Assembly: GCF_001949145.1 (NCBI RefSeq)
Contig: NW_019091539.1
Location: 1,026,548-1,086,547 of the forward strand
Reading direction: 5' to 3'
Source: Acanthaster planci
Taxonomy: Eukaryota > Echinodermata > Asteroidea > Valvatida > Acanthasteridae
Length of the DNA: 60,000 nucleotides
Positions 1 through 11,039 of this stretch are shown here, one piece after another. The notes below the pieces were generated by a model, which worked only from the letters and a program-made list of their open reading frames with translations, had not been told where the DNA came from and did not search any database. Position numbers and translations under genes: made by a program. The first letter of the stretch is position 1; each line of letters starts with the position of its first letter.

Positions 1-1138
1 AACATGCGGGCTCGGGAATGCATCTTGGAACGGGGGAAACTGGGAAGCCTACTCTCAAGAAGTATATTACAATATCCGAATGTCTTCAGTTTGCTTAATG
101 TATGCTGAGGCTTAATATCATGATGTGGAGCAGCTCATCCTGTTTATGAATATGGTCAAATACAATATCTTATTACTTCACCTAAAACATCCATCATAAA
201 CTTACTAAAATGTATCTCATATAACATGATGCAGTAGTACTAGTACTTAGTAGGCTTCACATAAAACATGAAAAACAATAAGAGTACTTTTTTAATTTGG
301 ATATGGTAAATGGTGGGTTTTGTATGTTCAGGCTGAAAAGTTGCACAATCCACAATCTTGGCTGTTGATCTGTGTCCTTGCTCTGTGACATGACTAACAC
401 TAGCAACAGTGACACTAAAAGTTGCAATTAGGCCTTCGTGATACCGTACACACAGTCAGTTGGCTTCAGTTCAAAGACAAGCCAAATTTCGGACCGACTA
501 AAAAGAAAGAAAATCCTTGAAACCAAAAGGTACAAACAGGCCTAGGCCAATTTTCATTGTTCAGCATTGTTGAACTCCTGCATGTTCGGTACGTGCTTGC
601 CGCAGCTGGGACATGTATTTGACCATGGACATGATAGAGGTAGAAATAGACACCACGTCCATAATCATGACACTCACATCAGCACATGCAAGACAGGCTT
701 GAACTTGGTGTGTCATCTCTCAAAGATCACCGAAGGAACTAGGCCTAGCACTTCCTGTCTTGTTGATGCACAGATTTAAAAAAATAGGTACAATGAAAAG
801 AATATACATCTGAAGAGAGTTACTTCTCACACAAAAAATGGAGAATGTACCAAACGTCAGCACTGGCCGATACGACGATAGCAACACTTGCAACATTCCT
901 GTTTATAGGATGGCCATTTTGGATCCAAGTAAACTCTATCCCGATCGTTTTGTTAACAGGTGTTGATATATAGGAACATGATGCGTGGCGACTGTTGCTG
1001 AGAACGATGTTGAGATCCAAGTACATGTACATGTACATAGCCTCTTGTCATAGGCGAATCTAATGTTTATCCACTGGCGCTAGGGCCGTGGGTCATGAGG
1101 CATCTCTCTTTGTAAATGCTTAAATGTTAAATATTGTA
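1..1138. other. Upstream non-coding DNA, no gene recognised
   Basis: No open frame here looks like real coding sequence; the short frames at 567-779 and 820-1038 have no recognisable domain and unremarkable composition. The stretch holds a palindromic (TACATG)n microsatellite at 1021-1038. The last ~120 bases before the start codon at 1139 must contain at least part of the 5' UTR of the FBXL12-like gene. No TATA box or clear CpG island is visible, so I cannot place the transcription start. Confidence 0.5.
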
Positions 1139-2688
1139 ATGGAGTCACTGCCAGTTGCTGTCATGGTCCGTATCTTCTCATTTTTAGAGGTCAAAGAAAA
1201 ATGTAACGCTGCCAGGTGAGTCTGTGCAGGCGCGCCTGCATGCATAACTCAAGCTGAAAATGGGCCCAGGCTTGTGCCTAGTATAGCGCATGCCATGGAA
1301 GTCTTCCTTGGGGTTGACGAAACTGCTGTTTCTTGTGTCTCTGCATTCCACTGATTTCCTCTCTTCTGCTAATTTCTTTTCAGAACAGGCCTACATTGTA
1401 GGCGTAATTTTTTGTTAAATTTCTGTGTTTCTTTTCTCATGTTTTAATTTTGAGACATTTTTCACAATGGGCCTACTGGTCTAGTACCGGTATTTATTGC
1501 TTGCCAAACTTACTTCTAGAAACTAAACCGTAAAAGGTACCCATCTGTCTGTGTGCCCTCGACAATTCTAGTTTCTAGATGTATTGCTTGTCCATGCCCA
1601 TTGCTCTCAAACTAAGTTGGCAGTTTGGCAGTGACAAAGTTGGGGTGTAACAATCTCATGTAAAAAGTTTAAAGGGAAGGCCGCTTTTGTGAGAAGCGGA
1701 ATTCTTTAATTTAAAAACATGGAAAAAGAGTAAAACCATCGTTGTCTATAATTATCATCTATAATTTATAAATTTCTTTCAATCATTTTTTTTTGTTTGT
1801 GTTTCTAACAAATAATATTTTTTTAGAGTCTGCCGATCATGGTATCATCTTGTGCGTGAGAAGCAGTTATGGAAGTATGTGGACCTGACACCCTTTCGAG
1901 TCAACCTCCAGGCAACTTGGAAAATCATTCGCTGTTACTTCACCGATGCCCTCAGGACCCTCCATCTGCGAGGCTTCATGTATTCCATCAAGAAGACGGA
2001 GTGCCTCTCTAATGCTGTGCTGAAGGACCTGTGCGAGCGGTGCCCCAATTTGGAGGAGCTACACATTAAGGATGCCCTTCTCACCAACATCGACTCGGGC
2101 AACTTGCCGCCAACACTGAAGGTCCTGACACTTCAGCGGTGTGCGACCCCATCTGGCTGGTTTCAATCGGCCGTGGACCAGGGCCGTTTTGGCCAGCTGC
2201 AGGTACTCAGCATGTCGTGGAGCACCGGGTTCTGCGACAAAGACCTCATTCATTTGGCCTCGCTTCCCGGAGGGGGCCAACTGGAGAGCCTGGACTTCTC
2301 CAACTGCTACCGGATCTCGCACCAGGGTTTCCTGAGCATGGCTGAGAATCTCACCTGCTTGAAGCATCTGCACATCCCCGAGACTAACGTTGAGGATGAA
2401 GACATGCATTTCATCTGTCGCCACCTTAAAGAGATGAAGACCCTAACCTTACATGACTGTGAAGCACTGACAGACCTCTGCATAGGATCATTGGCCACTC
2501 TCACCAATCTACAACACCTTGACATGAGAGGGAGTGCAATGAAGATCACTGCAGGTGCTCTCATTGGACTGGTGGGAAAACTAAAAAATCTTGAGTGCTT
2601 GTGCATATCCGTGTCAGAAGGTCTCACAGAAGCTGATTTGGAACAGATTGCGGGAGTAAATGTCAAGTGTCGCATTATAAGCAACTAG
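1139..2688 (+). CDS. FBXL12: F-box/leucine-rich-repeat protein, FBXL12-like; complete, two exons (1139-1215 joined to 1827-2688)
   Basis: Predicted substrate receptor of an SCF (Skp1-Cullin1-F-box) ubiquitin ligase: the F-box binds Skp1 and the LRRs bind the substrate. Exon 1 is 77 nt, ends at AG/GTGAGT, and encodes residues 1-25 plus two bases of Arg26. The 611-bp intron ends in TTTTTTAG at 1825-1826. Exon 2 completes Arg26 and runs to TAG at 2686-2688. The joined frame is 312 residues; human FBXL12 is about 326. The F-box spans residues ~4-41, with LP at 4-5, the IFSFL core at 12-16, VCRSW at 27-31 and LW at 40-41, the spacing expected for the family. LxxLxL-type repeats fill the rest, several ending in the C/N-containing turn of cysteine-type LRRs. 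I chose ATG 1139 for its G at -3 and +4; an in-frame ATG at 1124, directly after a TAA, would add five residues in a weaker context. Seen: frame, splice signals and motifs. Inferred: FBXL12 orthology, from recalled similarity without alignment. Confidence 0.85.
1216..1826 (+). other. Intron 1 of the FBXL12-like gene
   Basis: A phase-2 intron splits an Arg codon inside the F-box, between the Ala-Ala before it and the Val-Cys-Arg after it. The donor is CCAG/GTGAGT. The acceptor is a T-rich tract ending AG at 1825-1826. Joining these ends restores an uninterrupted F-box and makes the total coding length an exact multiple of three, which is the main support. The intron carries one copy of the dispersed octamer TACCGGTA at 1485-1492 and nothing else recognised. 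Confidence 0.85.
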
Positions 2689-4318
2689 ATACTCTTGTCC
2701 AAATCAAAGTCTTTCCCAGGATTATTGTCAAAGATCTAACACTGCAAAATACTTGTCCGTGGTTCTTGTTTGATGTACATATATCACATTTCCTGCTTGG
2801 TTTTTAACCAATCCGCTGCTTGATAGTCCATTAGATGCTGTAACATGTTCATCATCCATGTCCACAATTGGGCATGTTTGGTATTCCAACAAAACCTGCA
2901 CAAAATTTAGCTTGGCCAAGGTTATTTGGGAGTAACATTATGCACATGAGGTCTGTCCTATCAGTGCGGGTCCATGCCTTGTTCTGGAAGTTTCCTTTTG
3001 AAATACTAAACAAACTAAACTGGCTCATTCATTGAGCAAAATTTACAAAGAAATTTGTGTTACCAGTTCAAATTGACTTCTTCGACATGACATTCAACCT
3101 TTTAACTTTTTTAGGACTAGATGTTGAATTGTCTGAACTCTGAAATGTGAAGCCATTCATAAATAGAAAAATCAATATTTGCCAAATGGAAAAAAATAAT
3201 TCTGCCTTTACATATAATATTGAAGAAATACTTAAATGTGAGATATTCCATGCAGTTAAGTAAGAAATGTGCCATGGGCATAGCTGGGATTTCACTCACA
3301 CCACACTACCTCACACCATGAGGAAAAGGCTTTTTTGCTGTTTTTGTAATTTTAAGAAGATAATTTAGTGATACATTGTGTTAAATAGATGTACCAGTCA
3401 TATAATAGCAATAGCATTTATTTTAGTTTTTTACAGGTGATTGATGCAATGTTTATTATAATTGTATTTTAAAAAATCGTGTCATTTATTCCTATTAATG
3501 CAATCTTGAATGTAATTTCTATTTTGAGACTGCATTATGATGATCTTTGTCATAGGAATTACAGTATATATACATTTCAGCTGTTTTTGCATTGTCTCAG
3601 ACATTCAGATCAACTCCATAACTTAAGTTAAACACTGATTTAAATTTAGAAATTGATTAATATTGACAGTGAAAATAAGAATATAGTAAATATAAATAAA
3701 ACAATTATACATAGATATCTGCTTTGTACATAAGAAGCATCCACTGTTGTCAGTTATAGACCGATTTGTTGAAGCCATTACTGTGGTGTCCCTCGTCACT
3801 CATGCGCACACTCCTAAACTTGACGAATGAGTGATGTTGGTTACCAGTGCGCTCCACTGTGCATCTTTTTTGTTCACATGCGTGGGGACACCGCAGTACT
3901 AATGGCAACTGATTCTTGTCACTGGATTGGTCTGTGTTCCTCATCTTTCTCTCCTGTTCTGGACATTTTCTTTTTTGGGGGGGGGTTTTCATTTGCAACA
4001 ACGAGGGCTTCCAGCTTATGTTAGCTTGAGCTAACATATATGTTTGGATATGAAATAAAGCCACCGAGCTACTTTTTTTCATATGTACAAACCTAGACAA
4101 ACATGTACTACCTTCAGGTCTTGGTGTTTCACATTCAAAATGCAAGAGCACTGTAAAGTTGGATCTTGTTAGCTTCCAATATTTATTTTGGTTTCTCTAA
4201 ATTTAAGATAAATTGAATAAAATAATTTTCACACTCTTCATCTTATAGACCAAATATCAAGTTTCCCATCTTAATATTTTACAATAATATCCTGGTAATT
4301 AATTTTAAGTATCCTAAA
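2689..4318 (+). other. Probable 3' UTR and intergenic spacer after the FBXL12-like gene
   Basis: AT-rich, with no convincing coding frame. A 133-codon minus-strand open frame (3750-4151) has no recognisable domain and overlaps the T6G9 tract and poly(A) region, so I treat it as chance. Two AATAAA hexamers are present at 3695-3700 and 4054-4059. The second has the cleaner context and is preceded by a hairpin, so transcript termination around 4070-4100 is plausible. That would give a 3' UTR of about 1.4 kb. Confidence 0.45.
4017..4059 (+). terminator. Candidate cleavage/polyadenylation region: hairpin plus AATAAA
   Basis: A perfect 10-bp inverted repeat with a two-base loop (TATGTTAGCT, TG, AGCTAACATA; 4017-4038) lies 15 bases before AATAAA at 4054-4059. 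A T-rich stretch follows at 4073-4080, as expected downstream of a poly(A) site. It would end the FBXL12-like transcript. An earlier AATAAA at 3695-3700 is an alternative. Confidence 0.4.
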
Positions 4319-4570
4319 ATGTCGCAGTCTAGTCTTATTTCTCGTCCGAGCACAGCTGCTGATAGTGATAACACGAAGGAAGGGAAGCATAAAGCGGTGT
4401 TTATACCAAAATCGCGGCGCGGCGCCGTACGATCTTTTTTATGTATACGTACTACGTCCATTTTGTACGGCATGCACCACTTGCTGTATCATCGAAAACT
4501 TTACATACCGCCACCAAGCGACTGACCATGTAGACTTTTTACCGGATGTAGATTACTCCATTAATACAGG
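4319..4570 (+). other. Exon-like CpG-rich segment with good splice donor; coding status uncertain
   Basis: CpG density rises sharply (centre near 4411-4432, GGCGCGGCGCCG) compared with the AT-rich flanks. An ATG at 4319 opens a 68-codon frame whose first ~35 residues have plausible composition. A second frame, shifted by one base, reads through to the donor CAGG/GTAAGG at 4570/4571 and ends in phase 2. No single frame joins the ATG to the donor, so either this is a non-coding first exon, there is an indel, or it is chance. The minus strand also has an open frame (4279-4473), so a bidirectional promoter is possible. It could be the 5' UTR exon of the signal-peptide gene at 5258. I do not recognise a protein family. 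Confidence 0.25.
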
Positions 4571-4914
4571 GTAAGGCGAATTACAAGACGTTTGACATTC
4601 GAATGACAAAATTATTTTGATTCTTCAAAATTTAAAACAATACCATTATTCCACTTGTTATAAATTCTCAAATTCTTTAAAGTCACATTAAATATCTATT
4701 TTTATATTTTCTGCATTGTTTTACAATCTATAGCTTATAATAAAAATCCAAAAACCCTTACAGTAATGGATGTGTCCAAATCAACAACACACATGTCTGG
4801 CAGTGACGAGAAGAGCTTGGCATGCCGTGTGTACACTGATTGCTGTGTACATAATGTATGTACACAAAAGTGCACACACGTTGCGAATGCTGAATGCGTA
4901 GCATACAGCTGATC
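4571..4914. other. AT-rich spacer, nothing recognised
   Basis: AT-rich to ~4790, then mixed composition with GTGTACA/TGTACAC-like palindromic words around 4820-4880. If the segments at 4319-4570 and 4915-5348 belong to one transcript, this would be a short first intron. Confidence 0.3.
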
Positions 4915-5257
4915 AACCGATCTGATCGGGGAAAATTGCGGTGTAATAACGCAGTACAGGAAAGTTTAGGTCGATCGCAACTTTGTTGTCAAGCTGCCGA
5001 CAGGAGGGGACTTGAATGTCTTGCACAGAGGCCTTGAGACTGAGATTACTGCTTGTGTGAGGAAAAGAGGAACTACAGGCGTGCAATCATTCGGTAGAAC
5101 CTTCAGTGATTCCGGACTTTGAGAATTCCAGATCCATCTTGCCCAAGGTCTTTCCTGGCGCTCTGCTGGAGCCCGGACATCAAGCGAGATTTGTGAAGTG
5201 ACTGCACGGGGCTGGTGTGCCGTCGTTGCCCGGGGATCGTTTAACAGCGAACGCGGC
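4915..5257 (+). promoter_or_regulatory. CpG-rich probable promoter/5' UTR of the signal-peptide gene
   Basis: Composition shifts to CpG-rich (CCGATCTGATCGG at 4918-4930, then frequent CG from ~4970) and continues to the signal-peptide exon. The reading frame of that exon is open back to a TGA at 5120-5122 but contains no ATG before 5258, which fits untranslated leader. No TATA element is evident. I infer a CpG-type promoter; the exact start site is not visible. Confidence 0.4.
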
Positions 5258-5348
5258 ATGTTTTGTGGGGCCGGCGATGGGGCAACGAGGTCGTTGCTCA
5301 GGAGGTTTTGTGTGGTGGTCGTCCTGTTATGCGTGTGGTCTACACACG
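5258..5348 (+). CDS. First coding exon (signal peptide) of an unidentified secreted or type I membrane protein; partial
   Basis: ATG 5258 is the first in-frame ATG after the TGA at 5120-5122. It encodes 30 residues plus one base. The n-region carries Arg-Arg (residues 15-16), followed by the hydrophobic core FCVVVVLLCVW (residues 17-27), then Ser-Thr-His and a split Gly. This is the layout of a cleavable signal peptide. The exon ends in ACACACG/GTAAGT, a near-consensus donor in phase 1. A phase-1 intron just after the signal peptide is common in animal extracellular and receptor genes built from phase-1 modules. No compatible downstream exon was found in the window, so the protein cannot be identified. 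The CpG-rich leader, open frame, signal peptide and donor support the call together. It could instead be a chance hydrophobic frame in a CpG-rich leader, but I find that less likely. Confidence 0.6.
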
Positions 5349-5872
5349 GTAAGTACAAACTACGCACATATCTTCAAAAGTAAGTTGATTCATGTTTGAA
5401 TAGAATTCGTCTTAAAGTGTTGGACATCTGCCTTAGGAGGTAATGAAGTCTTCAAGATTCGAAGTCGGTGTCCTTACTGCCAATGCCTGAATGACGTTTT
5501 GCAGTGATACTGATGCTCAGTCTGTTAACTTGACACGTTATTTGTCAATTCAGACCCATAATCTAAATTGAAATTCAAACTCAAAATTGTAGTCTAAAGT
5601 AATTCAGACACTTCATAGGATTCAGTTACGAGAGTGCTTTGTCGCCCTTGCACAAAATGATTAAAGATGTTGCACAGTGCCTACACCATACAAATGTGTA
5701 CTGTATCATGTGCCAAGGCATGCAAGGCGTTAGTCATTGCCTCACCATTGGATTAACGTACCACTGGTCTCCACATTAAAAAGTAGGGGACGGTGGCATG
5801 CCTAAAACAGGCATTGCAGATCCTTTGCCCTTCAGGCAAGATGACATGAACGTTGTACTAACACATACATTA

Positions 5873-5940
5873 TACCCTCAGAACTGTGGGGTCCGATGTC
5901 CACCCCGCTCCCACATTTGGACCCCACACTTCTGGGGGTA
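5873..5940. mobile_element. TA-flanked foldback element, copy 1
   Basis: A 64-bp core lies between TA dinucleotides at 5873-5874 and 5939-5940. The left arm CCCTCAGAACTGTGGGGTCC (5875-5894) and the reverse complement of the right arm (5919-5938) match at 18 of 20 positions. The interior is GC-rich, with CACCCCGCTCCCAC. A related element with the same arms, centre and TA boundaries is at 38167-38246. The TA duplication suggests a Tc1/mariner-type non-autonomous element (MITE), but it is very short for that class. Confidence 0.65.
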
Positions 5941-6044
5941 TATACATGTACATTATAAACTTGGAAAGGTGAGCTTAAGTGTGGCCTAACTTGTGTCACT
6001 TGTCATCTCCTATAATGCCAAACCTGTGTGGGTGCTTGGCTCTG

Positions 6045-6729
6045 NNNNNNNNNNNNNNNNNNNNNNNNNNNNNNNNNNNNNNNNNNNNNNNNNNNNNNNN
6101 NNNNNNNNNNNNNNNNNNNNNNNNNNNNNNNNNNNNNNNNNNNNNNNNNNNNNNNNNNNNNNNNNNNNNNNNNNNNNNNNNNNNNNNNNNNNNNNNNNNN
6201 NNNNNNNNNNNNNNNNNNNNNNNNNNNNNNNNNNNNNNNNNNNNNNNNNNNNNNNNNNNNNNNNNNNNNNNNNNNNNNNNNNNNNNNNNNNNNNNNNNNN
6301 NNNNNNNNNNNNNNNNNNNNNNNNNNNNNNNNNNNNNNNNNNNNNNNNNNNNNNNNNNNNNNNNNNNNNNNNNNNNNNNNNNNNNNNNNNNNNNNNNNNN
6401 NNNNNNNNNNNNNNNNNNNNNNNNNNNNNNNNNNNNNNNNNNNNNNNNNNNNNNNNNNNNNNNNNNNNNNNNNNNNNNNNNNNNNNNNNNNNNNNNNNNN
6501 NNNNNNNNNNNNNNNNNNNNNNNNNNNNNNNNNNNNNNNNNNNNNNNNNNNNNNNNNNNNNNNNNNNNNNNNNNNNNNNNNNNNNNNNNNNNNNNNNNNN
6601 NNNNNNNNNNNNNNNNNNNNNNNNNNNNNNNNNNNNNNNNNNNNNNNNNNNNNNNNNNNNNNNNNNNNNNNNNNNNNNNNNNNNNNNNNNNNNNNNNNNN
6701 NNNNNNNNNNNNNNNNNNNNNNNNNNNNN
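6045..6729. other. Assembly gap (685 N)
   Basis: Uninterrupted run of N. The contigs on either side are AT-rich non-coding DNA. Anything inside, including a small exon, is invisible. Confidence 1.
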
Positions 6730-9700
6730 ACTTGCTCAGCCCTATATCCTGGATTGTGTTTTGATGTGGCCACTGTCTTGAGGAAGCATCTCTATTTGTT
6801 GCATTGTTCTGGACATTCTTTAAAAACGGATCAAATCCTGGCTGGGACGCTGGGTAATAGACTTAATGCTGTTCCACAAGTGGCATGAAATCAACAGCAT
6901 GAATCTGTGACACTGTGGCTTATCCATCACATTGGCAAAGTTGAACGTTTTTTTTGGACTTTTTGTAGTCTTTTTCGCTCTTGCATGGTGTGTAAAGTGG
7001 CCTGCCCTCAGAGTGGCCCCTGCCAAAGTGCCTATTTTTATTTACACCATCAGTAAAACAGATGTGGAAATGGATTTTTATGTTTTGAGTTGGTGGGCAA
7101 AGCGGGTTGTTTCCTTGGAAAAATAGCAAGTCAGTAAAATGCAATAAAAACATGGGATATTTAGAAGATGTTAGAACCAAATGCAAGTCTTTGTGGAAGA
7201 CTTGGTGGAAGTTACAGTCTTACCTTCTGATCAGGTGGGTGGGTCACATCACAGATTCTCATTAAAATTGGATTAGTTCCAGGCTAGTTCACTGTGTTTT
7301 CATATTAAGTGACTGAGTTGTTACTTGTACATACATGTACAACTCAAGTACTTTAATTGATGGGTCACACCTCTTGCAGGATTCAGCATAGAATGCATAA
7401 TTTCGGGGAATTTTTTTTAAATACCTCCTAAGAAATGAAAATACACATTGCTTTACTTTACCCCTTGCCAACATGTATATTATTCCAGTTCTTGTATGCC
7501 TGCAAAACAGCAAAATTTGTTTTTATGAACAAGATCAAGCGCTTGTGTTGTATGTGTGTGGTAACATTCAGAGCTCAAGTCTGCTTACTTAAAGTTTGAA
7601 ATGAATTAAAGAAACAATAACAGAAACAAATCCTTTGCTAAAAGTGTCAAATCTACTGGAACAGCTAGAGTTTGCAGAACTTTCTGTTGTGATCTATGGA
7701 TTAAGGCCTGTGGAACCAAACAACAGTAGTATAACACCAATGATTTGATGATTAGATTTTGTTGACGTGCACAAAGAAATGCCATTGCACAATGTTTGGA
7801 CTTGGAGACTGATGTTTTTTTAAACTTCAAATGGATGGTTTCTTAACGTGCACCTAGATTCTGCCAAGAGAGTTAGGGATGAGGCACAAAATGCTCACCA
7901 GAAATTCTGGTGCTTAGTGAACATTTTTGCGAAAACAGCCATTTGCTACAGTGACTCCTTCCCTTACATTTATACATGTATGCAGACTTCTTGTAGAGAG
8001 GTTGTACATGCAGCCTGTTCCTTGCTCTGTGATGATGTGCAGCAATGGTGTATTAGCAAAGATTGCTTTGCAAAGTGGACAGTCCAATTTCCTGTCAGAC
8101 TTTTTCCTAGCTTGCTGAAAAAGTCCTCCATAGGATCAGCACTGTCAGACATTTGTTTCCATGCTGTGCTTTCCACCTACCGATACTCACAGTACAGTCA
8201 GACAGAAGTGCCAGAAAAATCCCAATCATGCCGGGGTCGTTGGATGAATGGAATTCTGTGCGGCGGCCAGGTTCAAAGACATCCTGCTGGGGGCTCCCAC
8301 TGGTCTCACTGTCCCATGAGGTTTACTCACGAAATTGAGCAGACACTCCACGGGAACAATTGTATTGTTGTCCGAATGATTTCCCTGCAGTCTTGTTATT
8401 GATATAATGTTCCCTGGAAACAACGTGGTTTTTATGAGGGTGTCACTGTTACAATGGTAGGTCGGTGGGTTTGTTGAGTGTTGCAAGATGTGCAAGCGTC
8501 ATGATGGATGGCCTTTTGTAACGCTGTCAAACCCTTAGCTTTTACCAGGTACTGCCTCATGCGGGGACTCTCCCGTGTGAGCATTGCAAGCTGGAGTAGT
8601 TCTTCAATTTGAACACCTTACCTGTCCGCCCCCTTTAAGTGATCTATTTGCACCTTTACAGTGAAAACATAGTTTGGACATGTCGTTCATCCAGTTGTCA
8701 CCCTTGATAAATGCACGGAACACAATTCACAACATTCATGCAGCATGTGTTTCAGAATCCTTGTCTTTGGCAATCCGCTTGGTTGAAGAATCTTTGCCCC
8801 CAGGGTCAAACCAAACACATGTATGTTACACATTTGAAGGGGACAATTTTTTGTCTCTCTTGTAACTTGAGCTGCGTCTTCAGTAATGTTTGAAATGTGA
8901 ACCAGAAGGAGAAACGCAGGTGCTACATGTGCACATGTATTTCATTTCTCATATCTCCAGCAGTGCCACCATTCCAATTGTATGCATATAACTTTGAAGT
9001 CAACTAGAAAGTTGGAGGCCCTAAAGTTTAGTTTGTAGTAATGAACAAAGCACCAGCAGGTATGAACACATACAAGAGGCATTACTGTTATTTAATATTG
9101 CAGATGAAATGTGTATATTGCTTTTACATGAAAGTTTTTTTACCCTTCATTTTTTGAGGAACAACCAGAGAACTTTGGCTCCTACATGTTCCAGTTCTTC
9201 CCTGCAGAATCTGTTCACTGGGTCAGATGCTACCCTCCATTAAAGCGTTCTGTCCTTGCTATGGTCCAGTTTTGGCCTGTAATTGCCCCATTAGCTTTGT
9301 GTGCTGTTGGGGCAGTCCGCTATTGATGTATTTGACTATCTTTGAACTGTTTTCCCGTGGGTGTTCTTTTTTCTTTGTCAACGAAGGCCCCCTGCCAAGT
9401 AATTTTTCGGGTTTATTGTCCAAGTTTGAAGGCAATCAACATATTACTCACATAGGAAGCCATAAACTTCTTGTTCTCCAGCCAACATTTGGTCTGTGTT
9501 TTTAATTGCTTTTATATATTTTGTGGCATTGCCAAAGGCCACATGCATAGACTTTGTCAGAAGAGGAGTGGTGGGGGGTGTGAGGCTGTAAACCTTAATT
9601 AAATTGTTTTTTATTTGTTCAGTTGATTGATTGAAAGTTGAGAATCAGATATATGTTTGCTCTACAGGGGTTCATTTCCTGTGTGCGTCTCAATGTTGGG

Positions 9701-10300
9701 CCACGTTGCTGGCTTGAAGAACAATAACATTTTAAAGCACAGATTTGCTTCATGTCTTGAGGGAAACTCTCTGTGAATAACAGTCACTTAAGTCTGTGTG
9801 GTTCAGCTCTGGGAAATGATTTGTGCATGTACTTTAAGTTGTTTTCTGTTCATCCACTTTTTTCTTTTTCTCTTTCAATATGGCAGTTGATGCTAGCCGT
9901 AAATCACAGTCATTCAGAGAAGAAGAGCGAAATTTGGCCATCAACTTTAAGTCTAATATTTTTTCAGGATCATCAAATGTCAGGCTATGTTACAGATGTC
10001 GCTAGGAATAGTCTGAGATGTGGACTACATGTATGTTGTTTTCCAGAGGCCTTACCATACATGTGTACCAACCTGCTTTGATGTAACTGTGAGCAACAAT
10101 GTACAGAGCTTTTATGTATGGTGTGTGTTTTTCCCTGAAATATTGATCTCTCTGATGAGGAGGGTTGTATCACAGACTTTCCTTTTGAAGTAACAATTTA
10201 CCCACAGTAATTGAAAGGGTCGGAAGAGCAAAGCATACTTTTGATGTGAAGACCAAAACCGGCACGTGCCAATCAATATTACTCAATTTCTAATTTCCGC
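6730..10300. other. Intronic DNA without recognised gene
   Basis: Mostly AT-rich. A GC-richer patch at ~8225-8345 (CGGGGTCGTTGG, GCGGCGGCC) stands out and may be regulatory. The 184-codon frame at 7848-8402 starts at GTG, has no domain and lacks flanking splice logic, so it is not called. Nothing else is supported. Confidence 0.4.
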
Positions 10301-10309
10301 TATTTTGTA

Positions 10310-10445
10310 ACTGTTTTTCCCTTCTCCTCCTGGCCATTATCTGGGCTAATCAGCGGCCGCCCACCATTTGGGTGCAGGCAGGCGGAAATTTTGGGAGGGC
10401 TTTCATGATGGGAGCCCACTGAATGGGAAATGCCTTCCGCTACGT
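10310..10445. promoter_or_regulatory. Candidate intronic enhancer (GATA / TAATC-type homeodomain motifs)
   Basis: A GC-rich island in AT-rich surroundings. It contains CCATTATCT (GATA on the minus strand), GGGCTAATCAGC (K50-like homeodomain core TAATC at 10348-10352) and the palindrome GCGGCCGC at 10353-10360. The clustering of unrelated motifs in an unusually GC-rich block is typical of conserved non-coding elements. Conservation itself was not tested. Confidence 0.3.
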
Positions 10446-11039
10446 TAGGCAATGGGCATGTCGCAGGCCTGGTTGTGTAGGGCAGTCCCAGGACTGGACT
10501 GGAGACAGCTTACCTTGAACGGCATTAGTGGTGTGCCATTTGGGCCTGGGATCATGGTCCAGGTGAGGGCATGAATAAACATAGTGGGGTCCGCTGTCAG
10601 CTCCAGAACCGGCTGAAATAACTCTGCTCTTGAAATAAAAAGGGAAGAAGGCTTCTCTCAAATGAGTAAAATTTTGTGGTGTGCATTTTAGCCTCGGTGA
10701 ACAATTTATACAGTACTGGGGTAGATAAAATTCTGTTATTTTTAATACAAAATTTGAGAAGAGCTGCCTTCCTAAAAACTACTCGAAGCAAGCTGCCCTT
10801 TAAACATTCATGGACTTATTTTTAACAAATGTATACATACTTGTACATATGTATCTATTTTTTTGCTATTCCCGTACATTGTAACTGCATAAATTATTAT
10901 ATTGTACAGCTATTGAACTACACGTACTGTGCATAATTTACAAGCCATGTAGACGGTTGAAGTCTTCATAGAGTTTTTGACATTTGTTTCCTTGTACACA
11001 TTAAGGCAGAGTGGAATCCACCATCACTTAATCTCCCCA

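Noticed and set aside
2059-2424. Frames on both strands inside 1852-2688
   Set aside because: Shadows of the FBXL12-like exon 2.
5832-5850. AGGCAAGATG, resembling the start of miR-31
   Set aside because: Only the seed matches and no flanking hairpin arm is visible.
5979-6888. Long frames across 6045-6729
   Set aside because: They exist only because the N gap is translated as open.
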